The translations under genes were made by a program, and so were the position numbers. DNA of 64,000 nucleotides from Lentibacillus daqui (GTDB lineage: Bacteria > Bacillota > Bacilli > Bacillales > Amphibacillaceae): positions 744,001 to 808,000 of the forward strand of contig NZ_CP114176.1 in assembly GCF_027186265.1 (NCBI RefSeq), given 5' to 3'. How positions within the stretch are numbered: position 1 is the stretch's first letter; each line of letters begins with the position of its first letter. Below, one piece after another: positions 34,010-42,959 of this stretch. The notes under the pieces are model-generated. The model was given only the letters and a program-made list of their open reading frames with translations, did no database searches and was not told the DNA's origin.

Positions 34010-35497
34010 TTAATTTACTTTACTTTTGAAATCCTGATCATCTATTTTATTTTCTAAAATATGTTTATTTGTTTTGTTTTCCAAAGGTTTTATACTAATG
34101 CCTGTAAATGCGTAAAGGTATGCTATTATCCAAATAAAATAACTCATAAAAGCATACGGTAAATAGGATATAATAGGAACTCCAAATACAGCTGGATAGT
34201 ATACACCAGAACCTGACCATGGTACAAAACCAGCAAAACCAGTCCCAAAGTCCTCCATAGTTCTAGATAAATTCAAAGTTGAGTATCCCATCTTTTTGAA
34301 CTTATCAGAATACATTTCACCAGTAAGTATTAATGCTAAAGTCGAACTTCCACCTACCGCCACTAAAAAGACTACTGAAATTGAGGTCGCAAATATCAAA
34401 CCAAATCTTGTCTTTATAGACTCAAATAACTTCCCTAACAAAACTTCTAAAGCACCTATTTGTTCCATAACTCCGGCAAAGTAAAAACAAATATAAATCA
34501 CGATAAATGCTTGCAACATAGAAGCTAGTCCGCCTCTATTCAATAATTCAGTTGCTCCAGCGCCCGCATCAGAGGCTATAAATGCGGGGTTTGCACTTTC
34601 AATCATACTTAAATCAAATCCATCATAAAGAGCAATAACCCCATCTACCAACGCATATCCCTGATAGAAAATACCAATTAATATTGCTACAATGGATGAT
34701 AAAACCATCATTACAGTAGACGGTTTTTTTCTTATAGCACCGTAAATCACAATAAATAACGGGATTAAAACAACAATATTCCAGTCATAAGCTGTATTTA
34801 ATGTGTCTAATAGATGTAATGTTTCATCAGGTAATCCGTGGCCGGTTGCACTAGCATTTATCCCCATAACAATGTATATAATTAAACCTAATATTGCAGC
34901 TGGAATAACGGTTTTAGTCATGTGCTTAATATGATCGAAAATATCATTTTTTGTGGATAATGCTGCTAAAATCGTTGTATCAGATAATGGTGATAACTTA
35001 TCTCCAAATATTGCTCCCGTATAACATGCACCTGCTACTGCTGCAACATTTACATTTGGCATCCCCATAGCAATACCCATCATAGTAATTCCTGCTGTAG
35101 CAGCTGAACCCCAAGCAGTACCTGTGCTCATAGAAAAAACTGCACATAATATGAACGCAGAAGCTAAAATCCATTGTTCACTTACTAATTGTACTCCATA
35201 ATAAATAAACATAGGAATCGTTCCAGAAAACATCCATGAACCAAGTAAAAATCCAACTGCTATTAAAATTGACATAGCGGGAATTGCTGATTTAATTTTA
35301 CCTGCAGTATATTCCTCCATTTCTTTCCATGTATACCCACATCTCCAACCTATAAATATTAAATAAGCAACTGCTATGGCAATTAATGCAGGCGCTGGTA
35401 AATCTGCTAATGTCCCAAAAAAGAAAATAACTAACAACACAATCACTGATGACAGCGCTTCCATTAATGAGGGTTTTCTTTTTATTTTTTCTTTCAT
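34010..35497 (-). CDS. NhaC family Na+/H+ antiporter-like transporter
   Basis: 495 residues with about 11-12 hydrophobic segments. AVFSMSTGTAWGSAATAGI and GAIFGDKLSPLSDTT are diagnostic of the NhaC family, which includes Na+/H+ antiporters and substrate antiporters such as malate-lactate and amino-acid carriers. Given the neighbours, exchange of an amino acid or its product for Na+ or H+ is plausible. The ATG at 35497 is preferred because AAGGTGGA lies just upstream. Spacing to its operon partners is 41 and 13 nt. Confidence 0.88.
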   Translation of the reverse strand: MKEKIKRKPSLMEALSSVIVLLVIFFFGTLADLPAPALIAIAVAYLIFIGWRCGYTWKEMEEYTAGKIKSAIPAMSILIAVGFLLGSWMFSGTIPMFIYYGVQLVSEQWILASAFILCAVFSMSTGTAWGSAATAGITMMGIAMGMPNVNVAAVAGACYTGAIFGDKLSPLSDTTILAALSTKNDIFDHIKHMTKTVIPAAILGLIIYIVMGINASATGHGLPDETLHLLDTLNTAYDWNIVVLIPLFIVIYGAIRKKPSTVMMVLSSIVAILIGIFYQGYALVDGVIALYDGFDLSMIESANPAFIASDAGAGATELLNRGGLASMLQAFIVIYICFYFAGVMEQIGALEVLLGKLFESIKTRFGLIFATSISVVFLVAVGGSSTLALILTGEMYSDKFKKMGYSTLNLSRTMEDFGTGFAGFVPWSGSGVYYPAVFGVPIISYLPYAFMSYFIWIIAYLYAFTGISIKPLENKTNKHILENKIDDQDFKSKVN

Positions 35498-35538
35498 AAT
35501 AGATTCCACCTTGTGTAAAAGTAGTTTCTTATTCCTAT

Positions 35539-36861
35539 TTAATTATTTGCATTGATTATACTCATTTCTAACTCATATTCCGATATCGCGTCATCAATTA
35601 TAGAAATACCTTGTTCCAAATGTTTTTTATCTATCGTTAGTGGTGGCATCATTCGTATTACCTCGCCTTTATTTCCACTTAGGTAGAGGATTACTCCTTT
35701 ATCAAGACATTTTTTAAGTATCTTCATTAATCCTTCTCCATTTGGTTCACCAGTCACTGGATGAATAATTTCAACCCCTAACATCAATCCAATCCCTCGT
35801 ACATTACCAATCACTGGGTGATTTTCTTTCAGTTTTTCTAACTTTTCCAATGCATAAGCCCCTAAAATTCTAGAATTTTTAATTAGATTTTCATCTTTTA
35901 ATACATCAATAGTTACACATGCAGCTGCACATGCAACTGGATTTCCTCCAAAAGTTGTACTATGACTCCCAATTGTCCATTGCTCCATCAGCTTTTTAGA
36001 AGCCACTGTAGCACTCAACGGTAGCCCACTGGCTATTCCTTTTGCGATTGCCATAATATCTGGAATTACTCCAAATCTATTTGCCGCAAACCAGTCACCG
36101 GTCCTTCCAAAACCTGTTTGAATTTCATCAAATATCAATAAAATATCATGCTTATTGCAAATTCCACGAATTTTCTTTAACCAGGCTTGCGGAGGAATAA
36201 CATACCCTCCTTCACCCAATACTGGCTCTAAAATAACTGCCGCAACTTCTTCCGGGTCAACTTGATGACTAAATAACCGATTAAAATCTTTTTCAACATG
36301 TTCGGACCAATAAACTTCTGGGTCTTCTCCTGCAGGGGTCTCTGTAATCTGTGCGTAAGGCAATTGATACGACATATTACCGCCAACAGGTAAATTTCTT
36401 CTATACTTACTTTTGGAAGAAGTCAGGCTCAACGCCCCCATTGTTCTTCCATGAAACCCTCCTAAGAATGAAACAACATAGGGCCTTTTCGTCACATGTC
36501 TAGCTAACTTAACAGCTCCTTCAACGGCTTCAGAACCACTATTACCAAAGAAGAAACAATCTAACGAATCTGGTAAAATAGTTTTTAACTTTTTTGCTAA
36601 TTGAAGAATAGATTCATAATTAATAATACCAATTGGACCATGGAGTAAATGATCCACCTGGTTTTTAATAGCTGCAACAACCTTTGGATGTCTATGCCCC
36701 GTATTTTCTGTTGCAATTCCAGAAGTGAAATCCAAATATTTACGCCCATCTATACCGATATAATAAAACCCTTCAGAGCTTTTAACGGGAAGATTGGGAA
36801 AATCTTTAGCCATTGTTGGTGCTAACAGTCCCTCTTCATCTATTGTTTTCCAATCAATCAT
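35539..36861 (-). CDS. Class III PLP aminotransferase (GABA/ornithine aminotransferase-like)
   Basis: 440 residues. Conserved segments include LDFTSGIATENTGHRHP, FGNSGSEAVEGAVKLAR (phosphate-binding), SFLGGFHGRTMGALS, LIFDEIQTGFGRTG (Asp contacting the PLP pyridine) and IMAIAKGIASGLPLSA (Schiff-base Lys). It is closest in look to 4-aminobutyrate and omega-amino acid transaminases. The neighbouring arginase remnant makes an ornithine or putrescine-derived substrate conceivable. GGGAG precedes the ATG. First gene of the operon with NhaC and PHP genes. Confidence 0.85.
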   Translation of the reverse strand: MIDWKTIDEEGLLAPTMAKDFPNLPVKSSEGFYYIGIDGRKYLDFTSGIATENTGHRHPKVVAAIKNQVDHLLHGPIGIINYESILQLAKKLKTILPDSLDCFFFGNSGSEAVEGAVKLARHVTKRPYVVSFLGGFHGRTMGALSLTSSKSKYRRNLPVGGNMSYQLPYAQITETPAGEDPEVYWSEHVEKDFNRLFSHQVDPEEVAAVILEPVLGEGGYVIPPQAWLKKIRGICNKHDILLIFDEIQTGFGRTGDWFAANRFGVIPDIMAIAKGIASGLPLSATVASKKLMEQWTIGSHSTTFGGNPVACAAACVTIDVLKDENLIKNSRILGAYALEKLEKLKENHPVIGNVRGIGLMLGVEIIHPVTGEPNGEGLMKILKKCLDKGVILYLSGNKGEVIRMMPPLTIDKKHLEQGISIIDDAISEYELEMSIINANN

Positions 36862-37197
36862 TAATCACATCTCCCATTTTCAAAGATTTTAAATATTTGA
36901 TTTGATTTTTCCATAGAGTTACTATTCAGTCAAACTCAATCTATAAAATATTTTTATAGTAAAAAAGAATGGATTTGGTAAAGGTTATTTCGTATATTTC
37001 ACTAATAATTTTATAATAATACAAAAATTAATTAAATAATCTATTTTAATCTTCGTAAAGGATAGAGGGTTACATACTTTCAAGGAATTTTCTATTTCGC
37101 GAACGCATAGTTTAATAAACTATTCCTGTATATTTATAAACAATTTTTGTTAAGTTGATACAAATAGTCCAAATGATTAAAATGTTCTTATATTTAG
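36862..37197. other. AT-rich intergenic region, nothing recognised
   Basis: 336 nt between divergent genes. It contains a near-palindrome CTATAAAATA/TTTTTATAG (36941-36959) and a short palindrome around AGTTTAATAAACT near 37110. No sigma-54 -12/-24 promoter of the roc type, which one might expect near arginase, was found. Confidence 0.4.
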
Positions 37198-38104
37198 TTG
37201 GGAGGTAATTATATTAGGACAATCAAAGAGAGGAGTAAACATGGCCCCGGATACAATTCGATATGCAGGGATAACAGATCGGTTAAAAAAATCGGTCATT
37301 CTGTGAACGACCTTGGGAACATTGATATTGCTCAAACAGGTGTGGAGGATAATCCGTCCACTAACTTGAAAAACTTAGATGCAATCAGAAAGACTAATTT
37401 AAAATTACAAGAACAGGTAGATGAAATTATCAAAAAAGATGAGTTTCCGCTCATTTTAGGAGATCATAGTATTGCAATCGGAACAATGGCAGGAGTAACT
37501 CAGAATTATTCCTTGGTGTTATCTGGTATGATGCACACGGAGATTTGAATGTACCTGATACTTCTCCATCTGGGAATATTCATGGTATGACACACGCAGC
37601 TATTTTAGGGTATGGACATCCTTCTCTCACCAATATTGGTGGCAGTATCCCTAAGATAAAACCTAAAAATGTAGTTATCATTGGTGCTCGTGACCTTGAT
37701 GATGGTGAAAAAGAATTTATTCAGGAAATTGGAATAAAGGTTTATACAATGCACGAAATTGATAAATTAGGAATGACTCAGGTTATACAAGAAACTATTG
37801 ATTATCTTAAAGAAACAGATGGTGTACATTTATCATTGGATTTGGATGGATTAGATCCCGTTGATTGTCCTGGTGTTAGAACTCCAGTATTAGGCGGCAT
37901 TAGCTATCGTGAGAGTCACCTAGCAATGGAATGTTAGAAGATGCTAAAATAATTACTTCAGCTGAATTCGTTGAAGTAAATCCAATTCTTGATGAAAGAA
38001 ATAAAACAGCTACTGTAGCTGTAGCACTTATCGGTTCTTTATTTGGTGAAAAATTGTTAGAGCCCTCCTATACAAATCGACGTATAAATAGTGAAACATT
38101 GTAA
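37198..38104 (+). pseudogene. rocF: Arginase (RocF), degenerate
   Basis: Arginase motifs are spread over several frames. LGQSKRGVNMAPDTIRYAG (from about 37214) is followed by a frameshift near the A-run at 37285-37293. DEFPLILGDHSIAIG has the first Mn ligand region. A second shift near 37510 interrupts before WYDAHGDLN (Mn ligands). SLDLDGLDPVDCPG follows in the next frame. A third shift near 37930 (ATGGAATGTTAG) precedes the C-terminal LEDAKIITSAEFVEVNP. The first ~12 codons are also missing. Arginase hydrolyses arginine to ornithine and urea. The reading frame is broken at least three times, so it should be inactive unless the breaks are sequencing errors. Confidence 0.88.
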
Positions 38105-38245
38105 TTAATTCTATAGATAAACACCATTACAATAAAAACTATCAATTGATGTATTAAATTTTTTTATGGAGTAATTAAATAATCGGTGCCTCTTTGATTG
38201 ATTTTTTAATGACAGACAAGAATTAATCTAATAGTTTGATAAAAA

Positions 38246-38290
38246 TAAAAACGGTCATTTGCATTTCATAAGTGACCGTTTTTATTTTTA
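38246..38290. terminator. Bidirectional terminator after the arginase remnant
   Basis: Stem ACGGTCA / TGACCGT with A-run on the left and T-run on the right (AAAAACGGTCA ... TGACCGTTTTTA). It suits both strands. The IS4 remnant begins 9 nt later. Confidence 0.8.
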
Positions 38291-38298
38291 TTGTTTTT

Positions 38299-38874
38299 AC
38301 TGGACAGTGAAGAGTTCTAACAAGAAAATGCAGGAAAATAACCCTTTCTGGCGAATATATCTAATAGCCTAACTTACCGGAAAAGATCATCCAGTTATAT
38401 GGACATCGCTTCAAAATCGAATCTACTTTCCGAGAAATGAAACAGGTCATCAATGGTTTCGGTTATCATTTCTGGAGTAAATTGATGTCAAAGCTGAACC
38501 GTTATTTAAAAAAGGACAAAGCGCATCCGTTAGAGCAGATTACGGACGCAAAAGATAAAGAAAACATCCAGTTGGCCATCAAAGCCATCGAAGGATACGT
38601 GATGTGCAGCTGTATCGCCATGGGGCTGTTACAGCTGATTTCGATTCGTTATTCCCATCGTGTCCCTGGTCTGCTCTTTCTTTACTTGCGGACACCCTCC
38701 AAAGCAGTCATCTCCGAAGCTACGGTGAAGGCTTATTTGCAGCGGTCTATTTTTTACCTGTTTGCCCAAAATCCGCATTTATCCATACGCAAATAATTCA
38801 ATGTAAGCAGGAAACACCTGATTTTGAGGACGATTCACTGGCTTCTTAGTGTTCAGAACTTTTTACTGTCCAGT
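38299..38874. mobile_element. IS4-family remnant with terminal inverted repeats
   Basis: Terminal inverted repeats of 20 nt: ACTGGACAGTGAAGAGTTCT at 38299-38318, and at 38855-38874 a matching inverted copy with two differences. Only about 575 nt lie between the ends, so the element has lost most of its transposase gene. No target duplication is obvious next to the ends. Confidence 0.8.
38398..38796 (+). pseudogene. IS4-family transposase, C-terminal fragment
   Basis: Reading from 38398, YGHRFKIESTFREMK carries the Y-(2)-R-(3)-E-(6)-K signature of IS4-family DDE transposases, with the Glu being the last catalytic residue. The N-terminal part with both catalytic Asp residues is missing. The downstream INGFGYHFWSKLM and QLISIRYSH segments continue to the stop at 38796. 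An ATG at 38437 is not a true start. Confidence 0.85.
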
Positions 38875-38933
38875 AGTTTAGCTTAGGTATCTTTAATTTC
38901 CCTTAAGCAAAACATAAAGAAATCTAAAGAAAA

Positions 38934-39624
38934 TTAAACCAGCATGAAGCCTACTCCCCAAATTGTTTTTATATACTCATCAGAAGTGATTTCAGCAATT
39001 TTTTTGCGAAGATTGGAGACATGAACACTAATGGTATTGTCATCGCCTAAGTAGGTCCCTTTCCAGATTCTTTCATAAATCTCCTTTTTGGAAAAAGCAT
39101 GCTCCGGATGATTTACCAATAAGGACAGAATATCAAATTCTGCATTCGTTAATTGCAACTCGTTGTTTTCTAAAGATACAGATAGTTTCCCCGGGTTAAT
39201 GTTCAGTCCACGTCATACTTTCTCCGCCGTTCGCGATGAATTAGCAATTGATTTACGTAATTGAACTTCAACTCTAGCCAACAACCTCTTCTTGATTAAA
39301 GGGCTTGGTTATATAATCGTCTGCCCCCATTTTCAATACTTGTACTTTATCTTCTATATCAATCTTGGCTGAAATTACAATAATTGGAATGTAACTCTCT
39401 TTCCTGACATGGTTTATTAATTCTTCCCCGCTTACTCCTGGTAACATCAAGTCCAATATAATTAAATCGTATGTATTATTTTGCAACTGTAACAGCCCTT
39501 CTGTACCAGAATAAGCCAGAACCGAAACCATGCCTGATTTTGTTAAAATTACACTTAGTAGCCTACCAATTTCTTGATCGTCTTCAACTATTAAAATCCT
39601 TTTACCCTCATTCATAGTCGTCAC
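38934..39624 (-). pseudogene. OmpR-family response regulator, disrupted
   Basis: 39624-39274 encodes a receiver domain (ILIVEDDQEIG, phospho-acceptor Asp in LIILDLMLPG, Lys in ITKPF). 39158-38934 encodes the C-terminal winged helix (LTNAEFDILSLLVNHP, ISVHVSNLRKKI, IKTIWGVGF). Between them, one frameshift near 39280 (GTTGTTGG) and one in-frame TGA near 39210 break the linker, whose residues (ARVEVQLRKS) can still be read in the next frame. No histidine kinase gene accompanies it. Confidence 0.85.
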
Positions 39625-39889
39625 CTGTCTTTGAAAAACTATTACTGTTGATTATAACCAATTATAGCGTGTTTTTGTTTTTTAATCCGTAATACTAGAA
39701 TCGGAGCATGAATGCGTGGCATGTTAAAAATGAACAAGAAATTATTTTGATTCTTTTTCACGGTACGGATAAAACATAAACCCACTCAAACCCGAATTCT
39801 ATGTCAACGGCGGTCTTAGTTTGAAAAAATCTTTCATCAAACAGCCAACTAAAAACCATCACTTTACACTAATTTTCACCCTTATTTTT

Positions 39890-39898
39890 TGCTATAAT
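39890..39898 (+). promoter_or_regulatory. Extended -10 promoter of pcrB
   Basis: TGCTATAAT, an extended -10 with consensus TATAAT at 39893-39898, 35 nt before the pcrB start. The rest of the 309-nt gap 39625-39933 holds nothing recognised. Confidence 0.6.
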
Positions 39899-39933
39899 AG
39901 ATGAATGGATTACGATAATGGAGGATTAAATCA

Positions 39934-40620
39934 TTGTATAATGAAATGAAGGAATGGAAGCACATATTTAAATTGGATCCGGCGAAGGAAATTTCCAATG
40001 AAAACTTGGAGAAAATATGTGAATCAGGAACAGATGCCATCATGGTTGGCGGAACCGATCATGTTACATTGGATGGTGTGCTGGATTTATTATCACGCAT
40101 ACGCCGTTATACGGTTCCTTGTCTATTGGAGATTTCCAATATGGAGGCTATTACACCTGGATTTGATTATTATTTTATTCCGATGGTATTCAATGCAACG
40201 GATAAGAAGTGGATGATGGATATCCAACATCAGGCCATTAAACAATATAAAGACATCATGGATTGGAATGAAATTTTCGTTGAGGGATATTGCATCTTAA
40301 ACGAACAGGCAAAAGCATTCAGCAAAACCAGTTGCGAATTGCCTGATACAGATGATGTAATTGCCTATGCTTATATGGCTGAGCATGTCTTTCATTTACC
40401 AATCTTTTATATGGAATATAGTGGCACATACGGAGACCCTGAGCTCGTCAAACAGGTGAAAAATGAGTTGAACGAGACAATGCTATTTTATGGTGGTGGC
40501 ATTGAAACCAAAGAACAGGCTGCAAAAATGCATGAACATGCTGATGTGGTAATCGTCGGAAATAGTATATATACAAACTTGAAACAAGCGCTAAAGACAG
40601 TAAAAGCAGTGAAAAATTAA
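39934..40620 (+). CDS. pcrB: Heptaprenylglyceryl phosphate synthase, PcrB
   Basis: 228-residue TIM-barrel prenyltransferase of the GGGP-synthase family. It joins heptaprenyl diphosphate to glycerol-1-phosphate in Bacillaceae. EWKHIFKLDPAKEI at the start, FYMEYSGTYGDP and FYGGGIETKEQA (phosphate-binding) are conserved with B. subtilis PcrB. It starts with TTG after GGAGG. It marks the return to backbone order after the accessory block and is followed by pcrA. Confidence 0.93.
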   Translation: MYNEMKEWKHIFKLDPAKEISNENLEKICESGTDAIMVGGTDHVTLDGVLDLLSRIRRYTVPCLLEISNMEAITPGFDYYFIPMVFNATDKKWMMDIQHQAIKQYKDIMDWNEIFVEGYCILNEQAKAFSKTSCELPDTDDVIAYAYMAEHVFHLPIFYMEYSGTYGDPELVKQVKNELNETMLFYGGGIETKEQAAKMHEHADVVIVGNSIYTNLKQALKTVKAVKN

Positions 40621-40627
40621 ATTGCGT

Positions 40628-40698
40628 GTTCAAAAACGGGCGGTAATTAGTAGGAGATTCTTTATCTTGAAGTTTCATTTTAACCGGTGTTTTTGAAC
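40628..40698. repeat. MITE-like inverted-repeat element between pcrB and pcrA
   Basis: Perfect 10-bp terminal repeats GTTCAAAAAC / GTTTTTGAAC enclose 51 nt; the similarity extends inward as an interrupted CGGT/ACCG match. This short element with GTTCAAAAAC ends looks like a small non-coding mobile or palindromic repeat. The right end is only 24 nt before the pcrA start. Confidence 0.5.
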
Positions 40699-40721
40699 AA
40701 CCTCTTAAAGGTGGTGTTAGT

Positions 40722-42944
40722 GTGAGTCAAACCACAGATGACTTACTAAACGGATTAAATAAAGAGCAGCGTGCGGCTGTTAAGCATACGGATGGACCAT
40801 TATTGATTATGGCTGGGGCAGGCAGTGGCAAAACCCGTGTGTTAACCCATCGGATTGCTTATTTATTGCATGAAAAAGATGTTGCGCCACGAAATGTACT
40901 GGCGATCACTTTTACCAATAAAGCTGCCAGGGAAATGAAGGAACGTGTCCGTAAGCTGGTTGGAGCAGGAAGTGAACAAATTTGGGTATCTACCTTCCAC
41001 TCCATGTGTGTGCGGATTTTACGCCGTGATATTGACCGGATTGGTTATAATCGCAACTTTACAATTCTGGACAGTAGTGATCAGCTATCCGTTATCAAGC
41101 AGATCCTAAAGAATTTGAACATCGATCCGAAAAAATTTGATCCGCGGGCAATGCTGGGACAAATTAGTTCCGCGAAAAATGAACTGGTTACACCGGAAGC
41201 ATACAGTAATAAGGTTGGCAACTTTTATGAACGGCAGGTAGCAAAAATTTATCAAGCTTATCAAAAGATATTGCAAAAAAATCAGTCCCTTGACTTTGAT
41301 GATTTAATTATGCAAACGATCCACTTATTTAAACGGGTTCCGGAAGTCCTTGAATACTATCAACGGAGGTTTCAGTATATCCATGTCGATGAGTATCAGG
41401 ATACCAACCATGCCCAATACTATTTAGTGAAACAATTGGCCAATCGGTTCCAGAATCTATGTGTTGTCGGTGATTCGGATCAATCCATTTATGCATGGCG
41501 CGGTGCAGATATTCAAAACATCCTGTCATTTGAACAAGATTATCCCACTGCACGAACGATTTACCTGGAACAAAATTACCGATCGACCAAATCGATTTTG
41601 GATGCAGCCAACCAGGTCATTCGCAATAATCCCGGCCGTAAACCGAAAAATTTGTGGACCGAAAATGATGAAGGCAAACAGATCAAATATTACCAAGGGG
41701 CTACGGAACAGGAAGAGGCTTTGTTTGTGACCGATAAGATCCAGGAACTTACAAATGAACAAGGCTACTCACCAAGCGATATCGCTATTTTATATCGGAC
41801 GAACGCCCAATCGCGAGCCATTGAGGCAACCTTGATGAAGTCAACGATTCCTTATCAAATGGTCGGCGGTCAAAAATTCTATGAGCGAAAAGAAATTAAA
41901 GATTTGACTGCATATTTGCGACTAATTACGAATCCGGATGATGATATCAGCTTTGAACGGGTCGTCAATGTTCCAAAGCGGGGCATCGGCAAAACATCCA
42001 TCGATCGCCTGCGTGACTATGCAACAGAACATGATTTATCCTTTTACGAAGCGGTAAAAGACATTGCTTTGACTGGTGTGTCCAAGAAAGCGGCAAAAGC
42101 AATGGAGGAATTTACGACATTGATCCGTACATTATCACAACAACAGGAATTTCTAACTGCAACCGATATGGTAGAGGCTGTGTTGGAACGGACAGGCTAT
42201 GAAACCATGTTAAAAAACGAAAACACCCTTGAGTCACAAAGCCGCCTGGAAAACTTGGAAGAATTCATGACGGTAACGAAGGACTTTGAAGCAAGCAGTG
42301 AAGATAAGACACTTGTCGCCTTTTTGACAGATCTTGCTTTAATCGCTGATATTGACCGGGTTGACGATGATGACGCTGACCAGGAAGAAAAAATCACCCT
42401 TATGACATTACATGCAGCGAAAGGATTGGAATTTCCGGTTGTCTTTTTAATTGGTATGGAAGAAAATGTCTTTCCGCATAGCCGTTCTCTGTTCGATGAT
42501 AATGAAATGGAAGAGGAGCGTCGTCTTGCCTATGTGGGTATTACCCGCGCGGAAAAAGAACTGTATTTAACGCACGCAAAAATGCGCACATTATATGGCA
42601 GAACCAATATGAATCCAATCAGCCGGTTTATCAATGAAATCCCGGAAGAACTAATTGACGGAATGGAAGAGGTCCATCAAACCATGTTTGGCAGTATTGC
42701 AAAACAGGAAAAAGCGGCTGTTAGTCAACCATTGAAACGGAAGGCTCAAAAAATGCAAGAGACTACTGGTGCACAAAGTCAAACGTGGAAGCCTGGTGAC
42801 AAAGCAATGCACAAAAAATGGGGTGTCGGTACGGTCGTCAAGGTAGAAGGAGAAGGTGATTCCATGGAACTGGATATTGCGTTTCCAGCACCAACAGGAA
42901 TCAAACGATTATTAGCAAAATTTGCACCCATTACGAAGCAGTAG
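40722..42944 (+). CDS. pcrA: ATP-dependent DNA helicase PcrA (UvrD/Rep family)
   Basis: 740 residues, superfamily 1A 3'-5' helicase needed for repair, rolling-circle replication and removal of RecA or stalled RNA polymerase. Motif I is AGAGSGKTRVL, motif II VDEYQDTN, motif III VGDSDQSIYAWRGAD, motif IV LEQNYRST, motif V LMTLHAAKGLEF and motif VI VGITRAEKEL. The C-terminal ~50 residues (KPGDKAMHKKWGVGTVV) form the Tudor-like RNA-polymerase-binding domain. The start is GTG 40722 after AAAGGTGG. Confidence 0.97.
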   Translation: MSQTTDDLLNGLNKEQRAAVKHTDGPLLIMAGAGSGKTRVLTHRIAYLLHEKDVAPRNVLAITFTNKAAREMKERVRKLVGAGSEQIWVSTFHSMCVRILRRDIDRIGYNRNFTILDSSDQLSVIKQILKNLNIDPKKFDPRAMLGQISSAKNELVTPEAYSNKVGNFYERQVAKIYQAYQKILQKNQSLDFDDLIMQTIHLFKRVPEVLEYYQRRFQYIHVDEYQDTNHAQYYLVKQLANRFQNLCVVGDSDQSIYAWRGADIQNILSFEQDYPTARTIYLEQNYRSTKSILDAANQVIRNNPGRKPKNLWTENDEGKQIKYYQGATEQEEALFVTDKIQELTNEQGYSPSDIAILYRTNAQSRAIEATLMKSTIPYQMVGGQKFYERKEIKDLTAYLRLITNPDDDISFERVVNVPKRGIGKTSIDRLRDYATEHDLSFYEAVKDIALTGVSKKAAKAMEEFTTLIRTLSQQQEFLTATDMVEAVLERTGYETMLKNENTLESQSRLENLEEFMTVTKDFEASSEDKTLVAFLTDLALIADIDRVDDDDADQEEKITLMTLHAAKGLEFPVVFLIGMEENVFPHSRSLFDDNEMEEERRLAYVGITRAEKELYLTHAKMRTLYGRTNMNPISRFINEIPEELIDGMEEVHQTMFGSIAKQEKAAVSQPLKRKAQKMQETTGAQSQTWKPGDKAMHKKWGVGTVVKVEGEGDSMELDIAFPAPTGIKRLLAKFAPITKQ

Positions 42945-42959
42945 AAAGGTGTTTTGTCG

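Noticed and set aside
36862..37197. Sigma-54 promoter for an arginine-catabolic operon
   Set aside because: No TGGCAC-N5-TTGCA-type element was found on either strand.
40448..40678. Minus-strand open frame across the end of pcrB and the inverted-repeat element
   Set aside because: It overlaps a conserved gene and a palindromic element and has no ribosome-binding site.
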